From: Chloroflexota bacterium
GTDB taxonomy: Bacteria > Chloroflexota > Dehalococcoidia > UBA6926
Assembly: GCA_026713485.1 (NCBI GenBank)
Contig: JAPOOK010000041.1
Coordinates: 1-51,434, forward strand
DNA: 51,434 nt
Direction of reading: 5' to 3'
Shown here: positions 32,805 through 42,849 of the stretch, piece after piece
Position numbering within the stretch: position 1 is the first letter of the stretch
Layout of the letters: each line of letters begins with the position of its first letter
The notes under the pieces: generated by a model
What the model saw: only the letters and a program-made list of their open reading frames with translations
What the model was told of the DNA's origin: nothing
The model's database searches: none
Made by a program: the position numbers and the translations under genes

Positions 32805-34313
32805 TTACTCTCGAGGCGCGGAGGTCCGGACCGGGTCTCGGCCGCGCAGAGCGGACACGACAACGGCGGCAACGAGCAACACAGTAAGGTACGTAATGAC
32901 GTCCTGGTAGCCGGTCGTCACTGACTGTGCCATCGCTGTCCCCGCGTCCACCCCAGAACCCAGGAGACGGGCCTCTTCGTCACGCTGAATCACAGCAAAA
33001 AGCGTTCCCGCGATCGCGATGCCCGTTGCCTGGCTTACCTGCCTGACTGTGGCGATCATCGCCGATGCCGTTCCCAAACGATGTGGCGGTACAGAGCTCA
33101 CCAGAGCCGTGTTGTTGCCCGGCTCAAAGATTGATATGCCTGTGCCAAGAGCAAGCAGCACGGTAACCAGGATGGCGACGTGGGTATCGACCCCGATATA
33201 GCTCAAGGCGTAGTAAGCAACGGTCATCAGCGCGAGTCCGAAAGTGGCAATCACCCCCGTTGGGACTTTGTCCGCTACCCACCCGGCCGATGGCGCGACA
33301 AAGAGTCGTACCACCGGCAAAGTGACAAGGATGAGCCCCGCCTCAGTCGCGGTGAATCCCCGTCCGTCCAGCAGGAAGAACGGCAGCAAGATGATGATTG
33401 CCCCCTGCGTGATGAACTGGAGAGTGTTGGTTGCGTTTGACGCGGAGAACTGGCGGCTTAGAAACAGGCTCAGTTCCAGGATGGGCAGCCGCTCACGCAG
33501 GAACCGAATGCCATTCCTTCGAATCTGAAGAACCATCATGTCCGGTCTCGACTGTATGTACATGAATACCGCGAATGAGACCGACGCCACTGTCGCGAAC
33601 CCGATGATGAGAGGCTCTGACCATCCGAGAATCGGCCCTCGGTTGAGCGCGAGTAGGAACGTCGTCATGAAGGCGAAGAGCAGGACTGCCCCAAAGAAAT
33701 CGAACCGGACATGCCGCCCTTCCTCGCGGTCGTTTCGCATGATGACAAGGCCCATCACAAAGAAGAAGAGAATGAACGGTATCCGCGTGTAGAAGAGTGC
33801 CTGCCATCCCAATGCGTCTAACAGGAGTCCCCCAACTAGTGGCCCGGTCGAGAGACCGATTCCCACGAAGACGTTCTCCAAACCAATAGCCCGCGCCCGT
33901 TCCGCCTCAGGAAAAGCCGCCACAACAATGGCATCGCTGTTGGAGATGAACAGCGCCAGCCCGATTCCTTGAATGACACGCGCAAAGAGCAGCATCGGAA
34001 GCGTTGTGCTCAGTGTGGCAATCACCAGTCCGAGGCCAAACACGAGGAATCCGGCCAGGAAGACCTGCTTGCGGCCAATGGCATCGCCCAGGCTGCCAAA
34101 CGTCAGGCTCAGCCCGAGGCTCGCCAGCAAGTAAATGACGCTCACCCAGAGGATGACATCGGGTTCGACATTGAACTCTCGCCCAAGCTCGGGAAGGGCG
34201 ATGTTCGTAATGGCAACGTCGAATGAGCTCGTCAGGATGCTAACGCCCACCGTAATGAGCACGAGCCACTTGTAATGTCGGCTGGATCGAAGCCTTTCCG
34301 TGAATTGCCTCAA
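32805..34313 (-). CDS. MFS drug transporter, DHA2/EmrB-QacA type (copy 2)
   Basis: A 502-residue membrane protein with about 14 transmembrane segments. Motif A GSLGDAIGRKQVFL follows TM2, and PELGREF and GIGLALFIS are typical of the DHA2 family. It exports drugs or metabolites with proton antiport. It is a close paralogue of the upstream gene (long shared blocks such as SLGDAIGRKQVFL and TTLPMLLF), 12 nt downstream of it. The pair arose by tandem duplication. The substrate is unknown. Confidence 0.9.
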   Translation of the reverse strand: MRQFTERLRSSRHYKWLVLITVGVSILTSSFDVAITNIALPELGREFNVEPDVILWVSVIYLLASLGLSLTFGSLGDAIGRKQVFLAGFLVFGLGLVIATLSTTLPMLLFARVIQGIGLALFISNSDAIVVAAFPEAERARAIGLENVFVGIGLSTGPLVGGLLLDALGWQALFYTRIPFILFFFVMGLVIMRNDREEGRHVRFDFFGAVLLFAFMTTFLLALNRGPILGWSEPLIIGFATVASVSFAVFMYIQSRPDMMVLQIRRNGIRFLRERLPILELSLFLSRQFSASNATNTLQFITQGAIIILLPFFLLDGRGFTATEAGLILVTLPVVRLFVAPSAGWVADKVPTGVIATFGLALMTVAYYALSYIGVDTHVAILVTVLLALGTGISIFEPGNNTALVSSVPPHRLGTASAMIATVRQVSQATGIAIAGTLFAVIQRDEEARLLGSGVDAGTAMAQSVTTGYQDVITYLTVLLVAAVVVSALRGRDPVRTSAPRE

Positions 34314-34325
34314 CTGCTCACGAGC

Positions 34326-35876
34326 CTATGCCTGCTGCCGGCGTTGGGTTGCTGGCGCGCCCATGCCGCGTCCTCCGGGCGGCCCACTGCGGTGCGGCGG
34401 GTCCTTTCCCCGAAGAATTGAAACAACAATAGCGGCCAAGAGGGTGACCACCATGATTGTCAACACATCCTGGAATCCCGTGGTGACAGAACGACTCAAT
34501 GCTTCCTCTGCCGCCACCCCCGCCTCCAACAGGCGGGATTCCTCGCTGCTCTGTATGACGGCGTACACCGTTCCCGCCACCGCGATACCGGTCGCCATGC
34601 TTATCTGCCGCACCGTGCCGATCATTCCTGACGCGGTCCCGAGATGTGACGGCGGCACTGAGCCCATAATTGCGCTGTTATTGCCCGGCCCGAATATCGA
34701 GCTTCCCGTGCCTTCCAGGAGCAGCAGCGTAACGAGCATGGCCACAGGCGTGTCGATTCCGACGCTCCTCAGCCCAAAATAAGCGCCCGTCATTATGAGC
34801 AGTCCGACGGTGGACACGATTCGTGATGGCGCCTTGTCTGCCGCCCACCCCGCCGCAGGCGCGATGACTAGCCTCACCACCGGCAGCGTGATGAGTATCA
34901 GACCCGCTTCCGTTGCCGTGAAACCTCGACCCTCAAGTAAGAAGAAAGGCAGCAAAATAACTATTGCGCCCTGGCTCAAGAACTGGAGCGCGTTGGCTGC
35001 GTTCGCGAACGAAAACATTCGGTTCCGAAAGAGGTTCAGTTCCAGCACAGGTAAGTGATCACGCAGCATGCGGATGCCCCGCATGTGAATCTCCAGGATC
35101 AGCGTGCGTTGCCGAGATTCCACAAAAAGGAACCCGATGAACATCAGCAGGGCGGTCGCGCCGAGCCCGATGATAACCGGCTCGGTCCAGCCCAGCTTGG
35201 GCCCGCGGTTGAGCGCCAACAGGAATGCCGAGATGAAACCGAAAAGTGCGACCGCGCCAAAGAGGTCAAAGCGGACGTGTCGGCCCTCCTCCCTGTCGTT
35301 GCGTAGGAAAAGCAGCCCCATAATGAAGAACGCCATCATGAATGGCGCGCGGGTATAGAACAGCGATTGCCAACCCCAGAGGTCGAGCAGGAAACCGCCG
35401 AGTGGCGGACCGCTCGCCAGCCCGACGCCGACGAAAGCGTTTTCCATGCCCAGGGCGCGTCCGCGCTCCGTGTCTGGAAATGCATCGACGACTAGAGCGT
35501 TGCCGTTGGCAAGGATCATCGCTTGTCCAATGCCCTGGATGACTCGGCCAAACAGCAGCATCGGCAGCGTTGTGCTCAAGGGCGTGATGATCAGCCCAAT
35601 CCCAAAAACGAGAAAACCGGTGAGAAAGACTTGTTTGCGGCCAATAGCGTCACCCAGGCTGCCTAGCGTTAGCATCAGTCCGATGCTTGCCAACAGATAG
35701 GCGACGCTTACCCAGAGGATGACGCTGGCGTCCACGCCGAAAATCTCAGCGAGCTCCGGCAGCGCAATATTCGTGATAGAACCGTCAACCGTGCTGGTCA
35801 GAATTCCAAGGCCAACAGTGACAAGCACCAACCACTTGTACCGGCGGCCTGAACGGAGTCTCTGTCCCAAGGTCAT
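34326..35876 (-). CDS. MFS drug transporter, DHA2/EmrB-QacA type (copy 1)
   Basis: A 516-residue DHA2-type exporter with about 14 membrane segments. It has TLGSLGDAIGRKQVFLTGFL, FGRVIQGIGQAM and the C-terminal RGKDPPHRSG tail. It is the first gene of the tandem pair and highly similar to the next. Differences cluster in the loops and the C-terminus. The two could be separate pumps or a heteromeric system; the sequence cannot decide. Confidence 0.9.
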   Translation of the reverse strand: MTLGQRLRSGRRYKWLVLVTVGLGILTSTVDGSITNIALPELAEIFGVDASVILWVSVAYLLASIGLMLTLGSLGDAIGRKQVFLTGFLVFGIGLIITPLSTTLPMLLFGRVIQGIGQAMILANGNALVVDAFPDTERGRALGMENAFVGVGLASGPPLGGFLLDLWGWQSLFYTRAPFMMAFFIMGLLFLRNDREEGRHVRFDLFGAVALFGFISAFLLALNRGPKLGWTEPVIIGLGATALLMFIGFLFVESRQRTLILEIHMRGIRMLRDHLPVLELNLFRNRMFSFANAANALQFLSQGAIVILLPFFLLEGRGFTATEAGLILITLPVVRLVIAPAAGWAADKAPSRIVSTVGLLIMTGAYFGLRSVGIDTPVAMLVTLLLLEGTGSSIFGPGNNSAIMGSVPPSHLGTASGMIGTVRQISMATGIAVAGTVYAVIQSSEESRLLEAGVAAEEALSRSVTTGFQDVLTIMVVTLLAAIVVSILRGKDPPHRSGPPGGRGMGAPATQRRQQA

Positions 35877-35967
35877 TTCAAGAATCTACACCCGAACGCC
35901 GTTCTCAATACAGAGTCTTAGTCCGGACTACGTCTCTGTCTGGATTCTGGGCAAGCGCGGCAAACTC

Positions 35968-36711
35968 TTAGTCCAAGATCCACGACGAGACTGCAAATCC
36001 GGTTTGGAATCCCTGGCTGAGCGCGTGCGCGACCTCCCTGAAATTGGGTGCAATGTCCAGCGCTCTCGCCAGCGTTCCTGTCCGGTCATTCAAATCGCGG
36101 CGGAACCGCTCTCGCCGTCCGGGATCCAGACGGAGGAGATCCGCCAAACCCGCCCCTGTCTTTGCGAGCGGAATCGTCCCCTGTTGGAGGACGACGCCTG
36201 TAGAGCGACGCTGTGCGCTCGCCACTAGCTTCCGTCCAGCCCAATACACCTCGTGCCGTCCCGGAGTTTCAAAGCACCCGAAATCAACGCCCGTCTCGGG
36301 CCAGACCGGGGCGGAGTCGCGCACGGATACCCGGATGCCCAGCATTCCCAAGCCCGCTACGAGCGCCTCACTGACCGCGGCATAGCTCGCAAGGACGTCT
36401 GTGGAGAACGGTGATTGATTGATAGGCGCGATCACGCTGTATGTGATGTCGCCAACCGAGTGCAGAATTGCCTTGCCGCCGGTCGGACGCCGCACAATCT
36501 CCACGCCGCCTCTCCGGCAACGCTCGCTATCGAGCAACGATTCTGCCTTCTGGTGCCGACCGAGAGACACAGAAGGGCAGGGCCAGGAGTAGATCCTCAC
36601 AATCGACGGAGACTCCCTCTCGGCCACTTTGGCGGCCAATTCGGCGTCCAGGGCCATGTTCTTCTGCCCCGTAATCCCGGAGTCCAATCCCAGCTTCCAC
36701 TTGCCGCTCAT
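35968..36711 (-). CDS. lipoate-protein ligase A family protein (LplA/LipM-like)
   Basis: A 247-residue member of the BPL/LplA/LipB family. The fold signature RRPTGGKAILHS near residue 75, DITYSVIAP, and ETPGRHEVYWAGRKLVASAQRR (the Lys region that contacts lipoyl-AMP) are present. It attaches lipoate or octanoate to E2/GcvH domains. The C-terminal accessory domain of classical LplA is absent, so an octanoyltransferase (LipM-like) role is also possible. I prefer ATG 36711 (MSGKWKL); the frame extends to a TTG at 36744. It is divergent from the rpsA-like gene. Confidence 0.85.
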   Translation of the reverse strand: MSGKWKLGLDSGITGQKNMALDAELAAKVAERESPSIVRIYSWPCPSVSLGRHQKAESLLDSERCRRGGVEIVRRPTGGKAILHSVGDITYSVIAPINQSPFSTDVLASYAAVSEALVAGLGMLGIRVSVRDSAPVWPETGVDFGCFETPGRHEVYWAGRKLVASAQRRSTGVVLQQGTIPLAKTGAGLADLLRLDPGRRERFRRDLNDRTGTLARALDIAPNFREVAHALSQGFQTGFAVSSWILD

Positions 36712-36816
36712 GCCAAAACGATACCTGCAAATCGAAGAATTCAAATGCGCTGCGCCACAATTGCGGTGTATACTTGCAACATCATCATGCGCATAAGCGC
36801 AACGTCAGGGGACTCG

Positions 36817-37959
36817 ATGCTCCAGGAGCCCGTTGAGGGTAGTCAACAGGATTCACTGCGGCCGGAAGACACCGAAATGGGCCGTCTTTTGGAGGCGGAA
36901 GGACAGGCCATGCCAGTCCTTCGCCGTGGCGAGGCGGTGGAGGGCGTTATCGTCCATGTCGACGACGAAGGCCTGCTCGTAAATATCGGCGCGAAGAGCG
37001 AAGGGGTGATTCCCTACCGCGAAATGCGAAGCCTCCCTGATGATGAGGCACGCGCTCTGAAAGCCGGGGATTCCATCGTTGCAACTCTCGTGCGAACCGA
37101 TGAGGCCGGCCAATACATGCTCTCGTATGACAGAGCGCAGGCCGAGCGCGGGTGGCGTCAACTCGAAAAGGAAAAGGACTCCGACGAACTCATCACCGGC
37201 AAGGTCATTGGTCACAATCGTGGAGGCATCCTGGTCGAAACCCGAGGTGTCCAGGCGTTCGTGCCATTGTCGCAGTTGTCGCCTGAACACCGCGAACTCG
37301 CGTCCGGCGAGGGCGACGACCAGTTGCAAGCTCTTGATACGCTCGTTGGTCAGGAATTCCAATTCAAGGTTATTGAAGTCAATCGACGCCGACAGCGCGC
37401 CATTCTCTCGGAGCGAGCCGCGTCCCAGGACATGCGGATCGAACAGCGGCAAGCCCTACTTGCTGAATTGCAGGAGGGGACAGTCCGCAAGGGCCGGGTG
37501 ACCGGTGTTCGAGATTTCGGCGCCTTCGTTGACCTTGGCGGCGCGGATGGCCTCATCCACGTGTCTGAACTCGCGTGGGAACCCGTTACTCATCCCTCGG
37601 AGATTGTTCAGACGGGACAGGAACTTGAGGTTCACGTCCTCAAGGTCGACCACGAGACCGGCCGCATCTCTCTCAGCCTGCGTCGCACGCAGCCGGATCC
37701 CTGGCTTGCGGAGGTGGAGGCGTATCAGGAGGGTCAGATAGTCGAGGCAACGGTGACCCGCCTCGCTGTATTTGGTGCATTTGCACGGCTGGAGCAAAGT
37801 AATATAGAGGGCCTTATCCACATCTCGGAAATGGCGGACCACCACATCAACCACCCACGTGAGGTCATCAAGGAGGGTGACACGCGGCAAGTGAAAGTGC
37901 TTCGGATCGAACCGGAGCGGCGGAGGCTGGGACTCAGCCTACGACAGGTGGAAGCTTAG
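36817..37959 (+). CDS. rpsA: 30S ribosomal protein S1-like, four S1 domains
   Basis: A 380-residue protein with four S1 RNA-binding repeats at about 38-106, 124-200, 219-289 and 305-376. The third and fourth have the strongest signature (VRDFGAFVDL and IHVSELAWEP; LAVFGAFARL and IHISEMADHH). I place the start at ATG 36817, five bases after AGGGGA; the frame stays open far upstream but that part reads antisense through the lipoate-ligase gene. Chloroflexota S1 proteins are often four-domain. It heads a run with clpC, radA, larE and larC. Confidence 0.92.
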   Translation: MLQEPVEGSQQDSLRPEDTEMGRLLEAEGQAMPVLRRGEAVEGVIVHVDDEGLLVNIGAKSEGVIPYREMRSLPDDEARALKAGDSIVATLVRTDEAGQYMLSYDRAQAERGWRQLEKEKDSDELITGKVIGHNRGGILVETRGVQAFVPLSQLSPEHRELASGEGDDQLQALDTLVGQEFQFKVIEVNRRRQRAILSERAASQDMRIEQRQALLAELQEGTVRKGRVTGVRDFGAFVDLGGADGLIHVSELAWEPVTHPSEIVQTGQELEVHVLKVDHETGRISLSLRRTQPDPWLAEVEAYQEGQIVEATVTRLAVFGAFARLEQSNIEGLIHISEMADHHINHPREVIKEGDTRQVKVLRIEPERRRLGLSLRQVEA

Positions 37960-38011
37960 AGTCGGATAGCGCGGACGCGAATCCCATCATTCAGGGTGAG
38001 CGGAGAAAAAA

Positions 38012-40519
38012 ATGGCGAGCAGATTTGAGAAGTTCTCGGAACGTGCCAGGCGGGTTCTCTCCCTGGCGCAGGAAGAGGCGGGCGAACTTAACCACAACTA
38101 CATCGGCACGGAGCACGTCCTGTTGGGACTTGCGCGTGAGCCGGAAGGTGTCGGCACACGCGTCCTGGTCTCCCTCGGTGTCGATCTTTCCAAGATCCGA
38201 TCTGCCGTCACCTTTATCATCGGGCGGGGTCAGAAGCAGCCGACGAGCGACGTCGGCCTCACGCCCCGTGCCAAGAAAGTTATTGAACTCGCCGTTGATG
38301 AAGCGCGCGAGATGTCACATCACTACATCGGTACCGAGCACCTGCTCATCGGCCTTTTGCGTGAGGGCGATGGCGTAGCCGCCGGCGTCCTTGAGAGCCT
38401 TGGCGTCACTCTCGACAAGGTGCGGCAGGAAACCCAGCGCATCTTGAGCCAATCCGGCGGACAACCGGGCAGCAAGTCCGGCACGCGCACACCGACACTT
38501 GATCAGCTGGGCGTTGATCTGACTCATCTCGCGCGTGAAGGCGATCTGGATCCCGTTATCGGTCGTCAGCAAGAGATTGAGCGCGTTGTGCAGATACTCT
38601 CGCGGCGCACCAAGAACAACCCGGTTCTTATCGGCGAGCCCGGCGTTGGCAAGACTGCCATCGTTGAGGCGCTTGCACAGCGGATTGTGAGCAGCGATAT
38701 TCCTGATAGCCTCAGCGGTGCGCGACTCGTGACGTTGGATATGGGAGCGCTGGTTGCGGGCACCAAGTATCGCGGCGAATTCGAGGAGCGCCTCAAGAAG
38801 GTTGTCGACGAGATTCGCGCAGCCAAGAACATCATTCTGTTTATTGATGAGATGCACACGCTCGTCGGAGCGGGCGCCGCAGAGGGCGCGGTTGACGCGT
38901 CCAACATCCTAAAGCCGTCGCTCGCTCGTGGAGAGCTGCAGACGATCGGTGCAACCACACTGGATGATTACCGCCGCTACGTTGAGCGCGACCCCGCGCT
39001 TGAGCGACGCTTCCAACCCGTCCGCGTGGAGGAGCCGTCGTCCGACGACACCGCCGCCATCTTGCGTGGCGTCAAGTCGCAGTACGAAGAGCACCACAGC
39101 CTCACCATCACGGATGAGGCAGTGGAAGCTGCGGCCTCACTCGCATCCCGCTACATCGCGGACCGTTTCTTGCCGGACAAGGCCATCGACCTCATTGATG
39201 AGGCAGCCAGCCGTGTCCGCATTCGGGCGTCTTCCATGCCGCTCTCCGTTAAGGAGGCGATGAGGGCGCTTGAGCGCGTCCGTGCCGAAAAGGACAACGC
39301 CGTCGCTGCCGCCAATTTCGATTTCGCTGCCGAAATGCGCGAGCGTGAGGTCAGCCTCGCGGAGCGTATCGCTCACCTTGAGCAGGAGTGGCAAAACGAG
39401 CAGCAGACCGCGACTCCTGAGGTGACTGAGGACGACATCGCGCAAGTCGTGAGTATGTGGACCAATATCCCGGTCACGCGACTCGCTGCCGAGGAGAGCG
39501 AGCGCCTCCTGCACATGGAAGAGGTGATGCACGACCGCATCATCGGACAGCATGAGGCCATCATCAATGTCTCCAAGGCCGTCCGCCGCGCAAGGGCAGG
39601 GCTTAAGGACCCGCGCCGTCCCATCGGAACCTTCTTGTTCCTTGGGCCGACCGGCGTCGGTAAGACCGAACTTGTTCGCGCGCTTTCCGAATTCATGTTT
39701 GGCTCAGAGGACTCCCTCATTCGGCTTGACATGTCCGAGTTCATGGAGCGGCATACCGTTGCGAGACTTGTAGGAGCGCCGCCCGGGTACGTTGGCTTTG
39801 ACGAGGGCGGCCAGTTGACGGAAGCCGTGCGCCGCAAGTCCTACTGCGTCATCCTCTTTGATGAGATTGAAAAGGCCCACCCCGAGGTCTTCAACATCCT
39901 TTTGCAGATCTTCGACGATGGCCACCTGACGGACGCGAAAGGCCGCAAGGTCGATTTCCGCAACGCCATCATTGTCATGACCTCCAACATCGGCGCGGAA
40001 GTCATCAAGAAGAACTCCAACATTGGGTTCTCTTACGCCAAGGATGAGACCGATGTGCGCACGAAGAGCTATGAGCGCATGAAGGACAAGGTGCTGGACG
40101 AGGTCAAGCAGTTCTTCCGCCCCGAGTTCCTCAATCGCATCGACGCGCAGGTTGTCTTCCACTCGCTAGAGCGGGAGCACATCCGCCAGATTGTCGATCT
40201 CATGATGAAGGATGTCGAGAAGCAGTTGGAGACCAAGAAGATCTCTATCGAAGCCACCGATGCGCTGCGTGATTACATCGGCGAAAAGGGTTACGACGAA
40301 ACGTATGGCGCCAGACCGTTGCGCCGCGTCATCCAGGATTTGATCGAGGACAGGCTGTCTGACGACATCCTCGCCGGCACGATCGAGGAGGGTGGCTCGG
40401 TTCGCGTCGATTACGTGGACGAACAGGTTGTCGTCACGAATATCGAGAGTGCGACGGCTACGGACGCCGACCCCGAGGAAACTGCCGAGACTCCCGAGAC
40501 CGTCGAGGTGGCGGGCTAA
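38012..40519 (+). CDS. clpC: ATP-dependent Clp protease ATPase ClpC
   Basis: An 835-residue AAA+ unfoldase. The Clp N-domain is duplicated ([14 protein letters not shown] and [13 protein letters not shown]). Walker A motifs GEPGVGKT at 207-214 and GPTGVGKT at about 545-552 mark the two AAA modules. A UVR-like middle domain lies at about 425-460 and separates ClpC from ClpB. The C-terminal tail is acidic. It works with ClpP, which is not in the window. It is preceded by a 52-nt gap after rpsA and followed after 21 nt by radA. Confidence 0.96.
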   Translation: MASRFEKFSERARRVLSLAQEEAGELNHNYIGTEHVLLGLAREPEGVGTRVLVSLGVDLSKIRSAVTFIIGRGQKQPTSDVGLTPRAKKVIELAVDEAREMSHHYIGTEHLLIGLLREGDGVAAGVLESLGVTLDKVRQETQRILSQSGGQPGSKSGTRTPTLDQLGVDLTHLAREGDLDPVIGRQQEIERVVQILSRRTKNNPVLIGEPGVGKTAIVEALAQRIVSSDIPDSLSGARLVTLDMGALVAGTKYRGEFEERLKKVVDEIRAAKNIILFIDEMHTLVGAGAAEGAVDASNILKPSLARGELQTIGATTLDDYRRYVERDPALERRFQPVRVEEPSSDDTAAILRGVKSQYEEHHSLTITDEAVEAAASLASRYIADRFLPDKAIDLIDEAASRVRIRASSMPLSVKEAMRALERVRAEKDNAVAAANFDFAAEMREREVSLAERIAHLEQEWQNEQQTATPEVTEDDIAQVVSMWTNIPVTRLAAEESERLLHMEEVMHDRIIGQHEAIINVSKAVRRARAGLKDPRRPIGTFLFLGPTGVGKTELVRALSEFMFGSEDSLIRLDMSEFMERHTVARLVGAPPGYVGFDEGGQLTEAVRRKSYCVILFDEIEKAHPEVFNILLQIFDDGHLTDAKGRKVDFRNAIIVMTSNIGAEVIKKNSNIGFSYAKDETDVRTKSYERMKDKVLDEVKQFFRPEFLNRIDAQVVFHSLEREHIRQIVDLMMKDVEKQLETKKISIEATDALRDYIGEKGYDETYGARPLRRVIQDLIEDRLSDDILAGTIEEGGSVRVDYVDEQVVVTNIESATATDADPEETAETPETVEVAG

Positions 40520-40540
40520 CTGACGGCTGGGTCTGGCACG

Positions 40541-41953
40541 ATGCCACGACCGCGCGTTGCCTATAGCTGTACGGCTTGTGGGGCTGAAACGTCCCGTTGG
40601 GAAGGCCGATGCCCGCGCTGTGAATCGTGGGGCTCACTCGTCGAGATAACGACGGAATCCAACGGCCCGGCGCCCGGCATCACCGGTAACGCTCCCGCGC
40701 CTGCTGCGCTGACAACCCTCATGGAAAAGGCGGCCGCGCAGCCGTCCCGCATCAAGGTGCGGGAGATGCCGGAGTTGATGACCGTCCTCGGGGGCGGCGT
40801 TGTGCCCGGCAGCGTAACCCTGTTGGGTGGTGAGCCCGGTATCGGTAAATCAACCTTGCTGCTGCAGATTGCGTCTGTATTAGGGGCGGCGGGAGCAAAT
40901 GTGGTCTACGTCGCCGGAGAAGAATCTCCGGAGCAGATCGCACTGCGGGCAGCGCGCCTCTCCCTGGCGGGTGATGGGGTGACGCTGGTGTCTGAGACAA
41001 ACGTCGATGCATTACTACATTCCCTGAACGAAAACCCGCCGGGCCTGTTGCTCGTGGATTCGATTCAGACACTCAGAACTGATGCGACGTCCTCCGCAGG
41101 GAGTATTGCGCAGGTCCGGGAATGCGGCGCGCGGCTTGTCGAGTGGGGGCGCCGTCGTGGTGTCTCTATCATCATGACCGGCCACGTGACCAAGGACGGC
41201 GCGATTGCAGGTCCACGCGTGCTTGAACACGCCGTGGACGTTGTGCTCTACCTTGAGAGCGAAGGCCTCGGCCCCTATCGCGTTGCCCGGTGTGTCAAGA
41301 ACCGTTTTGGCTCCACGGACGAGATTGCCGTCCTTGAAATGACAGACACGGGACTCCGTGAGGTTGATGATCCCTCGGCCGCCCTAACGCAGGAACGAAC
41401 GTCAACCGCGCCCGGTTCCATCGTCACCCCCATCGTTGAGGGAACGCGCCCCTTGCTAGTCGAGATACAGGCTCTCGTTGCTCCGTCCGGCGGGGCAGAT
41501 CCGCGCCGCATGGCGACGGGTGTCGATCTCAACCGGCTCTTGCTGATCTGCGCTGTTCTTTCGCGACGTCTGCGTCTCCCGCTCGGAAAGCATGACGTTA
41601 TCGTCAACGCTATCGGCGGCCTGCGCGTCACGAGCCCGTCCGCGGATCTCGCGATCGCACTCGCCATCGTCTCAAGTCTTCGTGATATTCCTGCCGCTCC
41701 GGACCTTGCCGCAGTCGGTGAGATTGGTCTTACCGGGGACGTTCGGCGTGTACCTCAACTGCAGCGTCGTATCAGCGAGGCGGCTCGGCGCGGTTATAGC
41801 CGGATAATCACACCTGCTGATGCCGGCACAACCTCTTACCCGACGATAGACGTCAATCCGGCATCCACGCTCCACGAGGCCGTAGAGCAAGCCCTATCGT
41901 CCTACCCTGAGAGGGACAAAATTGAGCCCATGTTCTCGTCGGGAGATGGGTAG
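40541..41953 (+). CDS. radA: DNA repair protein RadA
   Basis: A 470-residue RecA-related branch-migration helicase. The zinc finger uses Cys10, Cys13, Cys24 and Cys27. The RecA core has Walker A GEPGIGKST at 97-105 and the RadA-specific KNRFGST at about 252. The C-terminal Lon-protease-like domain includes GEIGLTGDVRRVPQL. Downstream of clpC, as in many bacteria, and 12 nt before larE. Confidence 0.96.
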   Translation: MPRPRVAYSCTACGAETSRWEGRCPRCESWGSLVEITTESNGPAPGITGNAPAPAALTTLMEKAAAQPSRIKVREMPELMTVLGGGVVPGSVTLLGGEPGIGKSTLLLQIASVLGAAGANVVYVAGEESPEQIALRAARLSLAGDGVTLVSETNVDALLHSLNENPPGLLLVDSIQTLRTDATSSAGSIAQVRECGARLVEWGRRRGVSIIMTGHVTKDGAIAGPRVLEHAVDVVLYLESEGLGPYRVARCVKNRFGSTDEIAVLEMTDTGLREVDDPSAALTQERTSTAPGSIVTPIVEGTRPLLVEIQALVAPSGGADPRRMATGVDLNRLLLICAVLSRRLRLPLGKHDVIVNAIGGLRVTSPSADLAIALAIVSSLRDIPAAPDLAAVGEIGLTGDVRRVPQLQRRISEAARRGYSRIITPADAGTTSYPTIDVNPASTLHEAVEQALSSYPERDKIEPMFSSGDG

Positions 41954-41965
41954 GGTGAGCGCGCG

Positions 41966-42838
41966 ATGAATACCATGTCGCCTGAAACTGCGGCGAAGCG
42001 CGAGAACCTGCGCGCCCTGTTGCAGGAGCTGGGTTCAATTGTGGTTTCGTTTTCCGGAGGCGTCGATTCCAGTCTGCTACTTGCGGAGGCAATTGACGTG
42101 TTGGGTGAGGACGCCCTTGCGGTAACTGCGCTCTCGCCAACGTTCGCTGATTCCGAGGCGGAAGATGCCCGGGAAATCGCCACATTCCTGGAGGCTCGCC
42201 ATGAGTTCTTCTATACCGACCAACTGGACATGGAGGGCTTTGCCGCGAACGACGGACGCCGCTGTTACTTCTGTCGGGTCGACCTGTTCTCGCAGCTGCA
42301 TACGATTGCGCAGGAACGCGGGATACCGTGGATTATTGACGGCACGTTGATGGATGACCTTGGCGATGTGCGTCCGGGACTGAAGGCAAAGGATGAGCAA
42401 GGTGTCCGCAGCCCGTTCGTGGAAGTTGGCCTGACAAAGGACGACGTGCGACTCTTGGCCCGCGAGCGCGGTCTGCCAAATTGGGATAAGCCCGCTGAGT
42501 CGTGCCTCGCATCCCGTATTCCATTGGGTACGCCCGTCTCGTTCGAGCTTCTGGATAAGATCGCTCGCGCCGAGAAATACCTACATCAGCACGATTTCAA
42601 GCAGGTTCGTGTTCGCCATCACGGTGCGATCGCCAGGATTGAAGTCCCGCCCGAGGATATGCAGCGCATCATCGCCGAGGATTTGCGCGAGGATCTGATT
42701 AACCACATCCGTGAATTGGGCTATCTCTTCGTGACACTAGACTTGGCCGGATACAAGACCGGCAGCCTGAACACGCGCAAGGCCGCAATCACCACTAACG
42801 AAAGCGGCTCGGCGGAATTGACCCAGTTGAGCGGGTAG
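41966..42838 (+). CDS. larE: ATP-dependent sulfur transferase LarE
   Basis: A 290-residue PP-loop protein that adenylates the LarB product and inserts sulfur to make the dithiocarboxylate of the nickel-pincer nucleotide. The PP-loop SGGVDS is at 30-35. Three cysteines stand out: Cys100 and Cys103 (CYFC) and Cys180 (ESCLASRIP). The single-Cys LarE of Lactiplantibacillus sacrifices its Cys, while three-Cys LarE proteins bind a [4Fe-4S] cluster and act as catalysts. This one has the three-Cys pattern. The gene is 11 nt before larC. Confidence 0.94.
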   Translation: MNTMSPETAAKRENLRALLQELGSIVVSFSGGVDSSLLLAEAIDVLGEDALAVTALSPTFADSEAEDAREIATFLEARHEFFYTDQLDMEGFAANDGRRCYFCRVDLFSQLHTIAQERGIPWIIDGTLMDDLGDVRPGLKAKDEQGVRSPFVEVGLTKDDVRLLARERGLPNWDKPAESCLASRIPLGTPVSFELLDKIARAEKYLHQHDFKQVRVRHHGAIARIEVPPEDMQRIIAEDLREDLINHIRELGYLFVTLDLAGYKTGSLNTRKAAITTNESGSAELTQLSG

Positions 42839-42849
42839 GGTAGAGCCAC

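Noticed and set aside
36415-36816. N-terminal extension of the S1-like gene
   Set aside because: The extra codons read antisense through the lipoate-ligase gene and have no S1 similarity; ATG 36817 has a good ribosome site.
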